Positions 8,679 through 16,803 of a stretch of DNA of 64,000 bases are shown in pieces. Position 1 is the stretch's first letter; each line of letters opens with the position of its first letter. The DNA is from Croceimicrobium sp965279135 (lineage in GTDB: Bacteria > Bacteroidota > Bacteroidia > Flavobacteriales > Schleiferiaceae). A program made the position numbers and the translations under genes. The notes beneath the pieces are model-generated. The model was not told the DNA's origin. It saw only the letters and a list, made by a program, of their open reading frames with translations, and searched no databases. The stretch lies in NCBI GenBank assembly GCA_965279135.1, contig OZ257133.1, positions 2,170,001 through 2,234,000 of the forward strand, given 5' to 3'.

Positions 8679-8981
8679 TTATTCATTCGTAAAAAAGGGA
8701 TACGCAAAAAACAGAAGGCAAAGGACAAGTAGCGACCAATACAGTTTCTTCTTTCTCAAAAAACTTGATGCTATCAGAGCTGCAAGCACTAAAGTAAACA
8801 GTACCGTATATCCAACATACACGTCTTGTGATTGATATATTGAAACAGGAGAGAAAAACTCACTCCCGAAGGGATAATCACCTTTTCCAGAGTACACATT
8901 GACCAATTCGCTTACATTCAACGCTATCAGGGCTAAAGGAACGAGATTGATACCGATTAGAGTTAGAACTCGCTTCATCAT
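8679..8981 (-). CDS. Three-helix membrane protein, putative immunity of cassette 3
   Basis: This 100-aa protein has three predicted membrane segments: residues ~5-25 (VLTLIGINLVPLALIALNV), ~57-76 (YTVLFTLVLAALIASSFL) and ~80-96 (LYWSLLVLCLLFFAYPF). A short loop between helices 1 and 2 is probably periplasmic. Start and stop codons overlap as ATGA with the toxin ORF, indicating coupled translation. A membrane immunity protein fits a toxin that acts on the cell wall. No family is recognised. It closely parallels the membrane immunity protein of the active Rhs tip in size and helix number. Confidence 0.65.
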   Translation of the reverse strand: MMKRVLTLIGINLVPLALIALNVSELVNVYSGKGDYPFGSEFFSPVSIYQSQDVYVGYTVLFTLVLAALIASSFLRKKKLYWSLLVLCLLFFAYPFFTNE

Positions 8982-9988
8982 TGCCCTATAAATTGAAGTC
9001 CTTGATTTGTCGGTGTATTTTGTATTTGGAACAGAAGATTTTCGGAAAATTCTACTTTCAAATACACTTTATCATTACCTAATGATCTACCCATGAAAGA
9101 TTGAGTAAACTGATTTATACCCGTACCACAGTCAATACACCCTCTACTACCCCATAAAGAGCCACCATGCAGGTAAAAATTATTCCTTCCGTATTCCAAT
9201 GCTTTATCAGCGTTTTCAAATTGCAATTTCCATCTGTACTCACCCCATGAAGAAGTACTACCCGGCCAACTTGAACGACCAACTTTTGACGCAGCTTGTT
9301 CTAAAAGCGATAGATCGCTATAACTTTGGAAGCCACCTTCATTTGTGCCTTCTACAAAAGGACTTTTATTGATTGAGTATAATCCTTCGGGAGTAGGCCC
9401 CACATTCGGTATTGATTGCCGTTCCTCTGAATAGTCGAAAGTTCGTGTTAGTTTCCAATAACATGTCGGATCAATCCCTTTTCCTGATACTGCATCAAAT
9501 GATTCAGAGTTAACCACCGGATTGCCATCATCATTAAGTGTTTGCCAACTGTAAGTCAAAGACTTGCCATCAAACTCTAAAAACTCTGTCCCAATGTTTG
9601 TCCATTCTCCTTCCAATCCCTTTAAGGAAACTTCATCACCTACATTCCCGGTAGCTTCGTGCCAAGTCGTTTTACCTTCCGAGTTCTTGAACCAGTCAGC
9701 ACCATTCGGGTCAATCATCAAAATAGGGTTGTTGCCCAGCACTGAATAGTTGCTAATGTAATGCTTGTAAACCGGGTCAATATTCCATCTTCTTCCTAAT
9801 CTGGGGTTGTATTCCCAATACGTTGCTGTATAGTGGTTCCCCGTTCCTAAAATCTCATCTACCCTTTCGTGGCCGCCAAATGAGTACCTATAGTCCTCAC
9901 TTCCTTGATAAGACCTCCCAGGCATCACCATCCCAATAGGATAATAATCCTGTGCTTCTAAAACATCCGCAATTAACTCTGATTGCAT
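8978..9988 (-). CDS. Displaced Rhs cassette 3: L,D-transpeptidase-like tip
   Basis: An intact 336-aa ORF. Residues 1-100 are Rhs-core end (MQSELIADVLEAQDYYPI, MVMPGRSYQGSEDYRYSF, RLGRRWNIDPVY, NNPILMIDPNGAD). The tip ends with NNFYLHGGSLWGSRGCIDC near residues 272-290. The HGG...S.GCID pattern is the active-site signature of YkuD/DUF2778-type L,D-transpeptidases, including the Tlde1 class of peptidoglycan-acting effectors; Cys in RGCID would be the nucleophile and His in LHGG the base. I infer a peptidoglycan-targeting toxin. The preceding segment (GPTPEGLYSINKSP) also fits that fold. The membrane immunity gene overlaps its stop. There is no clear promoter. Confidence 0.8.
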   Translation of the reverse strand: MQSELIADVLEAQDYYPIGMVMPGRSYQGSEDYRYSFGGHERVDEILGTGNHYTATYWEYNPRLGRRWNIDPVYKHYISNYSVLGNNPILMIDPNGADWFKNSEGKTTWHEATGNVGDEVSLKGLEGEWTNIGTEFLEFDGKSLTYSWQTLNDDGNPVVNSESFDAVSGKGIDPTCYWKLTRTFDYSEERQSIPNVGPTPEGLYSINKSPFVEGTNEGGFQSYSDLSLLEQAASKVGRSSWPGSTSSWGEYRWKLQFENADKALEYGRNNFYLHGGSLWGSRGCIDCGTGINQFTQSFMGRSLGNDKVYLKVEFSENLLFQIQNTPTNQGLQFIGQ

Positions 9989-10106
9989 ACAGGTTTCTTT
10001 CAGTCTGATCTCTTGTAAATATAGTACCTGCCCAGCAGAGCAAAATAGCGGAGTTTTTGTTTAAAAGATACTCTGATGTTTAGAACCTAGAGCTTAGAGC
10101 CTAGAT
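9989..10106. repeat. Cassette leader repeat (cassette 3 copy)
   Basis: This lies between the divergent cassette 3 and helical ORF copy 2. It is shared with the leaders at 8190 and 13967, including TTTAGAACCTAGAGCTTAGA. Read in the cassette frame, core similarity continues upstream for several codons (VLYLQEIRLKETC), matching YLNQVRLRETC in the full-length Rhs protein, before a TAA. This marks the left edge of the core fragment carried with the cassette. Confidence 0.65.
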
Positions 10107-10715
10107 ATGCCACCATTTATGGAAATGCTATCGTTCCTCCATCACCATCAGGATTGAAGAAATCAGCGCGATCGAATATTGGAGGAAGATGCCCCCCATT
10201 TAATTTATGCCGATCACCTAAGCCCGGAGGATCGCTCCAAATGGCTTTTTTACCGCGCCTGCATTGCACTGGAAAAGGGTCGCGCTCATCAGTGTTTAAA
10301 AGACATTGATCGGATATACAATTTGGAAAAACCAAAAGATGATCTCAATCTTAATCTACGCATCCTCCGCATTACCGCTTTAATCGAAAGTTCGCTTTTC
10401 GACCATGCGGATTTAGAGATTGAAGCCTGCCGAAAGTTCATCGCACGCAAGAAGCTTACGGAAATGCTGGCCCAATTAGATCTTAGCGAAGTTCTCACTA
10501 AGCTCAAGCAACTAAAACAGAATGGTTACCAGATTATTGAGTTAGATGGGGATAATCCTATCAGGTTTAAGCCTGCTCTTCTGAAATACACCCTATTCAA
10601 CTATGCCAATTGGTGGTCCTTAAAGCACAAAAGAGCACCAATCCGTTTAAGCTTTCACGAGGATCGCAGGACTCAGTGGATTGAGAAGGGGGAGTCGGAG
10701 CCCATATTTTTGTGA
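10107..10715 (+). pseudogene. Repeated helical ORF (copy 2), nonsense codon near its start
   Basis: From the ATG at 10107 the frame reads PPFMEMLSFLHHHQD, then TGA at 10155-10157 where copy 3 has CGA. It then stays open to 10715. A TTG at 10179 could restart translation and give 178 aa. Unbroken, the protein would be about 202 aa, all-helical, with TPR-like spacing (LNLRILRITALIESSLFDHA) and a conserved tail (TQWIEKGESEPIFL). No family is recognised. Similarity between copies begins upstream in the leader and stops at the stop codon, so the repeated unit is leader plus exactly one ORF. It may be a passenger copied with the cassettes. Confidence 0.55.
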
Positions 10716-10810
10716 GGAAAAAATGTTTAGAGCATTCATTTTAAACTTAATTCCCCCATTTATGCAGCGACCCTTCAATTGAGTTGAGCCTGCAACTGTC
10801 AACCGTTAGT

Positions 10811-11269
10811 CTATTCTAAATCCTTTTGAAATCTGTATGCTCTATTTACTGGTTCCTTGTAGGTTGAAAAAAGACCCTTGCTTTTAGAATACTTAAGCAA
10901 AAAACCATCTTCCGTCTTTTCTCCATAATAAACAACAGTTCCCGCATACCCCCCGCCCCAAGACTCAGTTTCAAGTTTCCTATCTACTACTCTATACTGA
11001 GATAGCAATTCAGGACTATGATTTTTTTCAACAAGCTCTTCTTTAGAAGGAGTTCCTTTTCTTACTCCTCCGTTATAATATCTACCGTCATCATAAAACC
11101 TCATTAGAGAATAATAATTATCGCCATCAAATTTAAAGGTACACACATAAACTCCGTCAGTTTTCACCCAAGAAACGGTAGTGCCCAGATGATCGTCTGA
11201 TTTACCTTGAAATAGCAAGCCTGATGATGAACATCCAACTAATAATAGAAACAACAAATAAATTCTCAT
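10811..11269 (-). CDS. Small lipoprotein, possible orphan immunity protein
   Basis: This 152-aa protein has a lipoprotein signal (MRIYLLFLLLVGCSSSG, lipobox LVGC). The mature part is polar and aromatic with a Gly-rich turn (ESWGGGYAGTVVYYGEK). It lies about 680 bp downstream of the cassette 2 immunity gene with no toxin ORF of its own, and its 3' end faces helical ORF copy 2. Size and localisation resemble the other immunity candidates. I infer an orphan immunity gene left after loss of its toxin, but an unrelated lipoprotein is possible. Confidence 0.5.
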   Translation of the reverse strand: MRIYLLFLLLVGCSSSGLLFQGKSDDHLGTTVSWVKTDGVYVCTFKFDGDNYYSLMRFYDDGRYYNGGVRKGTPSKEELVEKNHSPELLSQYRVVDRKLETESWGGGYAGTVVYYGEKTEDGFLLKYSKSKGLFSTYKEPVNRAYRFQKDLE

Positions 11270-11948
11270 CCTTTTATATTTGACAAGTTAAACAAGAATC
11301 CAGGACATCCTACCCTTCAGAGTGTTTCAATTACCATCCTATCAACCTTTACAAAAAACTTGCAAAGCCTTTAAGAATATGTAAGCTTAAACTAAAGTGA
11401 AGGATGGTACTAAGTTTATCTCTCATCGGGTTGATACCTAATGCTTGAAGTCAAGGGTCAATCCACTTTTCATTCAGATGGCAAAGCAATTACAGATCGG
11501 CTGTATCAATATCGACACTAAAATCATGCGCAGAGAACTAATCAATGCCCATTTAAAATCCGGATGAACTGAGAATAATAGCTGAAAAACATTTGCTTAA
11601 ATATACTCAACACCTACCACACAGTGCTCTTAAACACTTGGCTCCTGCTACTTTTTAATAAAATGTTTTTTTAGGAATACTTCAGGATTTCAATGGCTTG
11701 GAAATTGAGTAAGACTACACATACATTACTCTCAAAAAGGCCTGCTTGACAATGATATCTTATCTCCTTTTGAGCTTTAACATAAATCTAGACCTCCATT
11801 GGAATATAAAACTCATATCATTGGCAAGTCATCATTACTATTACAAGAGCAAGTATACTAGCTTAGAAGTTCTAAATGAAAAAAGAGCATGGTAACGAGA
11901 AATTAGAATGGAATATGAAGCAGTCATTGATGCGATAGCTTAGCAAAA
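11270..11948. other. Long gap without recognisable gene
   Basis: 679 bp with stops in all frames. Short sense-like fragments occur (for example KQLQIGCINIDTKIMRREL on the plus strand near 11480-11540) but no start, frame or family can be supported. It is probably debris from cassette or element turnover. Confidence 0.45.
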
Positions 11949-12980
11949 TTAAAGACCCCTTGCATATTTCCAGTGAAATTGTTTTGAATAGGCAGGAGTC
12001 AGAATACTCCATGCTTTCTCAACAACATCCCGATCTGCACTAATTACCAACTTTTGGTATTTAATTAATTCCAATGGTGGAAAAAAAAAATTACATCTCT
12101 TTATGTAAACATTTTCGATCGAGTCATTAAAAGATATATCAGGGAATATCTCAAATCTATTATCAGTTAAGTCAAGCTCAATTAAAGATGGAAAATAAAA
12201 CTCATCTAAGTCCGTATGCCTTAGATTGTTATCTGCGATACTTAAAAACTCAAGACTGGAAAGGTCTAAAGAAGTTAAAATCTCATTAATACTCAGTCCC
12301 TGAATCTTCTCCAAAACCAATCCTTTTAAATTGAACTTCTGTAAAACCGTAAGAATCTCCTTATTTAGCGAAAAACCAGAAAGGTCAAGGATTTCCAAAT
12401 GCCTAAAGCGGACCATATTGGTAAGCAGAACTTCCTCAGAAAGCAAAGTTGCTCTAAGCTTCAATTCCTTCAAATCAGCTTCTTCAGAAAATAGGAGGTC
12501 TTCAACCTCATTGAATGACACGTCTAATGACATCAATTTATCACAGGATTTAAAGTCCAAAATCGGCCCAAGCTTATTGTCTTTAAGCAATAAGTCTTCA
12601 AGGGTATTTGGTCCAGATATAGAAATTCTTCTAATCTTGTTATGGGATAGGTTTAATGTCTTCAATTTTGGAAATTTAGATATATCTAATTCCAAAATCT
12701 GAATATCATTGGATGCAAGGTTTATCACCCTTACATCTGAAAAAAAATAAAACTCGTCGGGAAAAGCCTCAAAGCCAACATCTTCAGCATCTATCCCAAG
12801 AATTAGATGTTTTATTTTTAATAAATGTTCATTTTCTAAATCACTAGGCTCATAAATCTCTAAAACAAATGGTCTTAAAGTATCAATTTCCGCATCTAAA
12901 ATACTATGAACACTATAGGATTGCCCTTGCAAACTGATAAAAAATAATAGCGAAACTAACGTTAATTGAATTCTCGTCAT
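11949..12980 (-). CDS. Exported leucine-rich-repeat protein, putative immunity of cassette 2
   Basis: A 343-aa protein with a signal peptide (MTRIQLTLVSLLFFISLQGQ) followed by about ten leucine-rich repeats across residues 60-310 (VRVINLASNDIQILELDIS, LKTLNLSHNKIRRISI, LEFLSIADNNLRHTDL). Its ATG overlaps the toxin stop region by four bases (ATGA type). LRR proteins are well-known protein-binding inhibitors, ribonuclease inhibitor being the classic case, so an exported LRR immunity protein that caps a periplasmic protease is plausible. This is the longest immunity candidate in the array. The frame is intact although the toxin frame is broken. Confidence 0.7.
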   Translation of the reverse strand: MTRIQLTLVSLLFFISLQGQSYSVHSILDAEIDTLRPFVLEIYEPSDLENEHLLKIKHLILGIDAEDVGFEAFPDEFYFFSDVRVINLASNDIQILELDISKFPKLKTLNLSHNKIRRISISGPNTLEDLLLKDNKLGPILDFKSCDKLMSLDVSFNEVEDLLFSEEADLKELKLRATLLSEEVLLTNMVRFRHLEILDLSGFSLNKEILTVLQKFNLKGLVLEKIQGLSINEILTSLDLSSLEFLSIADNNLRHTDLDEFYFPSLIELDLTDNRFEIFPDISFNDSIENVYIKRCNFFFPPLELIKYQKLVISADRDVVEKAWSILTPAYSKQFHWKYARGL

Positions 12981-13951
12981 TCCTGATTTTTACGCTTGCG
13001 TTTATTGCTTTGCTGCTTAATAGTTAACTTTTCCGCTCTATACGCTCGCTTTTCCTGTTTTTTTCGATCTGTTGTTAAACCATCATACAACACGTGGGTA
13101 CCCTCATGCACAACATTTCTGTTCATATACTCTTCGTCCGTTTCTCCCTCTAAAGGTTCCTCAATATGGAAGTCGCACTCCTTATTAACGTCAATTTTTG
13201 TTACAGGGTTATATTCCATAACACCATTTATTTCCTGCTGCTCTGGAATCAGTTCAAATGTACCCTTTGAGCTTGGAGTGGATGCCAACTCTAGATCAGT
13301 GGTTTCCAATAGTTTATTTACCGCTGCCGTAAACTCCTTGTCCGAAAGATCCTTTTTGAATTCTGGACCATATTTCTGTTCTAATAGTTGAATTAATTCA
13401 TATGTCCCTTTTAAAACTTATATAATCGTTAAATACCAATAAGCCTCTGATGTACCTCCCTTACGCAATTCTCCTCTATGATCAGCTAGTCCTCCTACTA
13501 TTGAGCCTTGATATAAAAGAACTTCATCAACAACTCTAACCACAAATATTCCATCAGACCTGATTAGTTTATTATAAATGTCTGTTCCTTTGTTAGTATG
13601 CAACATTGCTTTTCTAAATTGAGCTAGTCCTTTACTATTTATAGGATCTATAGTTCTTCCGTCAACATCATAAAAAACAATTGGATTATTTACCGTAAAC
13701 GCATAAGTACTTGCGAATGGGAACTTTTTCTCAAGGGGGTCAGTACTAAACCATCTTCCTATTCTAGGATTGTACATCCTAGCCCCAAAGTCTATTGAAT
13801 TATCATTTCCCTTTACCTCATCGTCTTGTTCCATGCAATTAAAACCGTACCTATAGTCTTCACTTCCTTGATAAGACATCCCCGGCATTACCATCCCAAA
13901 AGGATAATAATCCTGGGATTCTAAAACATCCGCGATTAATTCCGATTGCAT
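12977..13951 (-). pseudogene. Displaced Rhs cassette 2: HEGTH metallopeptidase tip with in-frame TAA
   Basis: The frame runs from the Rhs-core anchor (MQSELIADVLESQDYYPF, MSYQGSEDYRYGF, DFGARMYNPRIGRWFSTDP, NNPIVFYDVDGR) into a tip. It is cut by a TAA at 13418-13420 after YWYLTII, then continues in the same frame (VLKGTYELIQLLEQKYG) for about 146 codons. The distal part holds NRNVVHEGTHVLYDG, a zinc HExxH motif, followed by EKRAYRAEKL whose Glu could be the third ligand as in gluzincins. The intact protein would be about 324 aa. The distal segment alone could start at a TTG at 13309. I infer a protease toxin silenced by a nonsense mutation. Its LRR immunity gene overlaps. Confidence 0.75.
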
Positions 13952-13966
13952 ACAGGTTTCTTTCAA

Positions 13967-14070
13967 TCTGATCTCTTGTTAAAGTAGTAACTGCTCGGTA
14001 AAACTAAATAGCGGTGGTTCATTTAAAAAGATTGCTCAGATATTTAGAACCTAGAGCTTAGAGCCCTGAT
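13967..14070. repeat. Cassette leader repeat (cassette 2 copy)
   Basis: This lies between cassette 2 and helical ORF copy 3 and is similar to the leaders at 8190 and 9989 (GATCTCTTGTTAAAGTAGTA, TTTAGAACCTAGAGCTTAGA). A TAA sits four codons above the IRLKETC core codons, so the Rhs fragment is closed upstream. Confidence 0.65.
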
Positions 14071-14679
14071 ATGCAACAATCTATGGAAATACTATCGTTT
14101 CTTAATTACCATCAAAATCGAAGAAATCAGCGCGATCGAATACGGGAGGAAGATGCCCCCCATTTAGTTTATGCCGATCACCTAAGCCCTGAAGATCGCT
14201 CCAAATGACTCTTTTACCGCGCCTGCAATGCACTGGAAACAGGTCGTGCTCATCAGTGTTTAAAAGACATTGATCGGATATACAATTTGGAAAAACCAAA
14301 AGATGATTTCAATCTCAATCTACGCATCCTCCGCATTACCGCGTTGATCGAAAGTTCGCTTTTTGACCATGCGGATTTAGAGATTGAAGCCTGCCGAAAG
14401 TTCATCGCACGCAAGAAGTTTACGGAAATGCTGGCCCAATTAGATCTTAGCGAAGTGCTTAGTAAACTCAAGCACTTGAAGCAGAATGGTTACCAGATTA
14501 TTGAGCTAGATGGGGATAATCCTATCAGGTTTAAGCCTGCTCATCTGAAATACACCCTATTCAATTATGCCAATTGGTGGTCCTTAAAGCACAAAAGAGG
14601 ACCAATCCGTTTAAGCTTTCATGAGGATCGCAGGACTCAGTGGATTGAGAAGGGGGAGTCGGAGTCTATGTTTTTGTGA
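14071..14679 (+). pseudogene. Repeated helical ORF (copy 3), TGG to TGA nonsense codon
   Basis: From the ATG at 14071 (a second in-frame ATG is at 14083) the frame reads MEILSFLNYHQNRRNQRDR and EDAPHLVYADHLSPEDRSK, then TGA at 14206-14208 where copy 2 has TGG. It is open again to 14679. The two complete copies therefore carry different single nonsense codons, and each supplies the sense codon the other lost, which reconstructs a 202-aa ancestor. The protein is helical with no recognised family. It sits divergently from cassette 2. Confidence 0.6.
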
Positions 14680-15094
14680 ATTAGGTTAGATAGTAGTGTT
14701 ATTAGATCAAGCCTAACGGTCCTTAGCTTGAAGTAAAATTAAGCTGATTTAGTAGTTCCAAAAAGTTTTACAAACAACAAAGGATATCGATGAAAATCAA
14801 ATGTATTATTCAAAAAAAAAGCATTTTAAACACCATGAACGATTACCACCCTAAAATAGTAGCAAAATCCCAAAATATGCTAAAATTGCATCAAAACAGC
14901 ATTTTCAAATTCAGATCCCATTTAATGAAGCCTACATTTTACTTATAAGGCATTAAAAACCTTCTTTAAAGTGTATTTGAATAAAATTCTTAACATTCAT
15001 AAAACCTATACTATTGATTCCTTAATCGGCATATAATACTCGGTGAATATCAATTAAACAATCTATATATAATTGACACAATATACAGCTTAAG
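14680..15094. other. AT-rich gap, no gene seen
   Basis: 415 bp of AT-rich sequence between helical ORF copy 3 and the stop codon of the cassette 1 immunity gene. I see no ORF, RNA gene or clear terminator. Confidence 0.5.
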
Positions 15095-15427
15095 TTAAAT
15101 TATGAAAGTTTTACAACTAAGCCAATCGCTCTCTAAGGAAGATAACTCGACATTCTCACTAAGTGTAGCATAGGTCACAATTCTTTCCAGACTTATAGAC
15201 TTAAGTGCTGAACCAGGTTCTGCAAACTCAATAATCAAATGAGCTACCCATAACTCAATTAAATAACGATCATAGCGTAAAAACTGACTGAAATCATTGA
15301 GCCTTCCATCTGCAAAGTAACTCTTGGCTATCTTAATTAATTCCACAACATCCTTATCTTTTGATTTTAACATTGTTGGCATTATTCCTTTAGAATAAAG
15401 AACTTTGCAAATAGAAACAAAACTCAT
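15095..15427 (-). CDS. Putative cytoplasmic immunity protein of cassette 1
   Basis: A 110-aa protein, helical, without signal peptide or membrane segment (VVELIKIAKSYFADGR, YDRYLIELWVAHLIIEFA). It starts 20 bases after the toxin stop codon. I recognise the general look of small helical immunity proteins but cannot name a family. A cytoplasmic location suggests that the cassette 1 toxin acts in the cytosol, in contrast with the envelope-type pairs in this array. Confidence 0.6.
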   Translation of the reverse strand: MSFVSICKVLYSKGIMPTMLKSKDKDVVELIKIAKSYFADGRLNDFSQFLRYDRYLIELWVAHLIIEFAEPGSALKSISLERIVTYATLSENVELSSLESDWLSCKTFII

Positions 15428-15447
15428 ATTACCTTTACCTTAAAATT

Positions 15448-16452
15448 CTAACATATCAAATGTCCAATATGCACCATCCAAAAAACCCCATCCACAGTAG
15501 CTTCCCTGATACCTCCACTTGTATAGCCCCCAAAAATGAAATCTGGATTTGCCCCGGCTTCCTCTCCAGTGGCCTCACTAAGCTTTCGAAAACCATTTGG
15601 GTGAATATCAATTTTAATTAACTCTCCTTGCAAAAATAAAGGATCCGTAATTCCTAAATTTTCCATCAGCTCTTTTCTAGCAGCACCCTGCTTAAGCAAT
15701 CGGTCTACTTCTGCCTTTGTTGCAACAAAAGCTAATCGTGGTCCAATTGTAGAGCGGCCTGGAAACTGAATCGCATCCCTTGATAACTGAGCCGTTGAAA
15801 TTAACTTCGTCCCACCATCAGCAAAAGCCTGTGTAAGAGGTTGCCTTGCTCTTCTCTCCAATGTCTTAAGAAGTATCTTTCTTGTTGCTTCGGCCTCAAG
15901 AGAAGAAATTCCACCTTGAGCTCCAAAAGCTATCCAATCAATTGCATCAACTACAAGTTCCATTGTAGCATGCATCTTACGTCTTTGATAATCGGCTTCT
16001 ACTTGATAAGGATCTTTACCTTGCTCTAAAGCTCGTCCAATTTTTGATCCTGTATTCATCGTATGATCAATCTCATTCTTTGTATAATCTGAAAGGTGCC
16101 TGGCAGTCCTAGTTGGAAGTGGATCACCAAAGATTAATTTTACAGCCTGCTCAGTTGTAAGAACATCGTCATACCAAAGTTTTACAGCAACAGTGAACTG
16201 AGGAACATATATAGGACTAAGTTCCAAACCTTCTAGTTCAATTCCCTCAATTAATCTATTCTCACTAAATGCGTAAGGAGAATTCCAAGGATACCTTTTA
16301 GATAGTGTATCCAAACTAAAGAACATTCCTAGCCTAGTATCGTGCAATCGGAGTCTATAGCTAACAGCCCCACCTTCTGTAAAAACTTCATTATCCTTTT
16401 CTTGGTCTTGAAATCCATATCTATAATTGTCGGAAGATGATCTTCCTGGCAT
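15448..16452 (-). CDS. Displaced Rhs cassette 1, same linker type as the active Rhs tip
   Basis: An intact 334-aa ORF. The core part (DNYRYGFQDQEKDNEVF, YRLRLHDTRLGMFFSLDTL, SPYAFSENRLIEGIELEGLE) is closer to the end of the full-length Rhs protein than to cassettes 2-6. The tip is a different, helical domain. Near its C-terminus it has ATGEEAGANPDFIFGGYTSGG, a Gly-rich segment typical of some polymorphic-toxin tips; the catalytic type is not clear to me. Core similarity begins at the codons for NPFGIIMPG, where it abuts the XRE gene on the other strand. It is the cassette nearest the active gene, so it is the best candidate for the tip that was displaced most recently. Confidence 0.7.
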   Translation of the reverse strand: MPGRSSSDNYRYGFQDQEKDNEVFTEGGAVSYRLRLHDTRLGMFFSLDTLSKRYPWNSPYAFSENRLIEGIELEGLELSPIYVPQFTVAVKLWYDDVLTTEQAVKLIFGDPLPTRTARHLSDYTKNEIDHTMNTGSKIGRALEQGKDPYQVEADYQRRKMHATMELVVDAIDWIAFGAQGGISSLEAEATRKILLKTLERRARQPLTQAFADGGTKLISTAQLSRDAIQFPGRSTIGPRLAFVATKAEVDRLLKQGAARKELMENLGITDPLFLQGELIKIDIHPNGFRKLSEATGEEAGANPDFIFGGYTSGGIREATVDGVFWMVHIGHLIC

Positions 16453-16803
16453 AATTATTCCAAATGGATTTAGGTCTTAGAATAAAACAGGTGAGAACTC
16501 TCCGTAAGCTTTCACAGAAGGAAGTTGCTTTAGATATTGGTATTAATCAAGGGCAATATTCAAGGATTGAGAGTGGTAAGGTTGAGCCTCCTTTGGCTTC
16601 TCTTAGGAAGATTTCAGAAGCGTTGGAGGTTTCGCTTTCTGAACTGTTAAGCGAAGAACAGGACTTAAATCAAGAGATTAACGTACCGCTACTGGAGAAG
16701 GTTAAATTAATCGAACAACTGGAGGACAAGGAGAAGGATTCTATTTTGACCATTATTGATTTTGTAAGTCCCCCATTATTCCAACAGGTCTAAATTATCG
16801 ATT

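Noticed and set aside
10117..10507. Minus-strand ORFs opposite the helical ORF copies
   Set aside because: They are antisense shadows of the repeated plus-strand frame, with no start context or protein-like composition.
12331..12702. Plus-strand 123-codon ORF in the LRR gene
   Set aside because: It is the complement of regular leucine-rich repeats, whose codon bias creates long antisense frames.
7243..14208. UGA/UAA recoding or programmed readthrough in cassettes and helical ORFs
   Set aside because: Stops differ in type and position between copies, cassette 4 also has a frameshift, and intact genes in the window use normal stops. Ordinary nonsense mutation is simpler.
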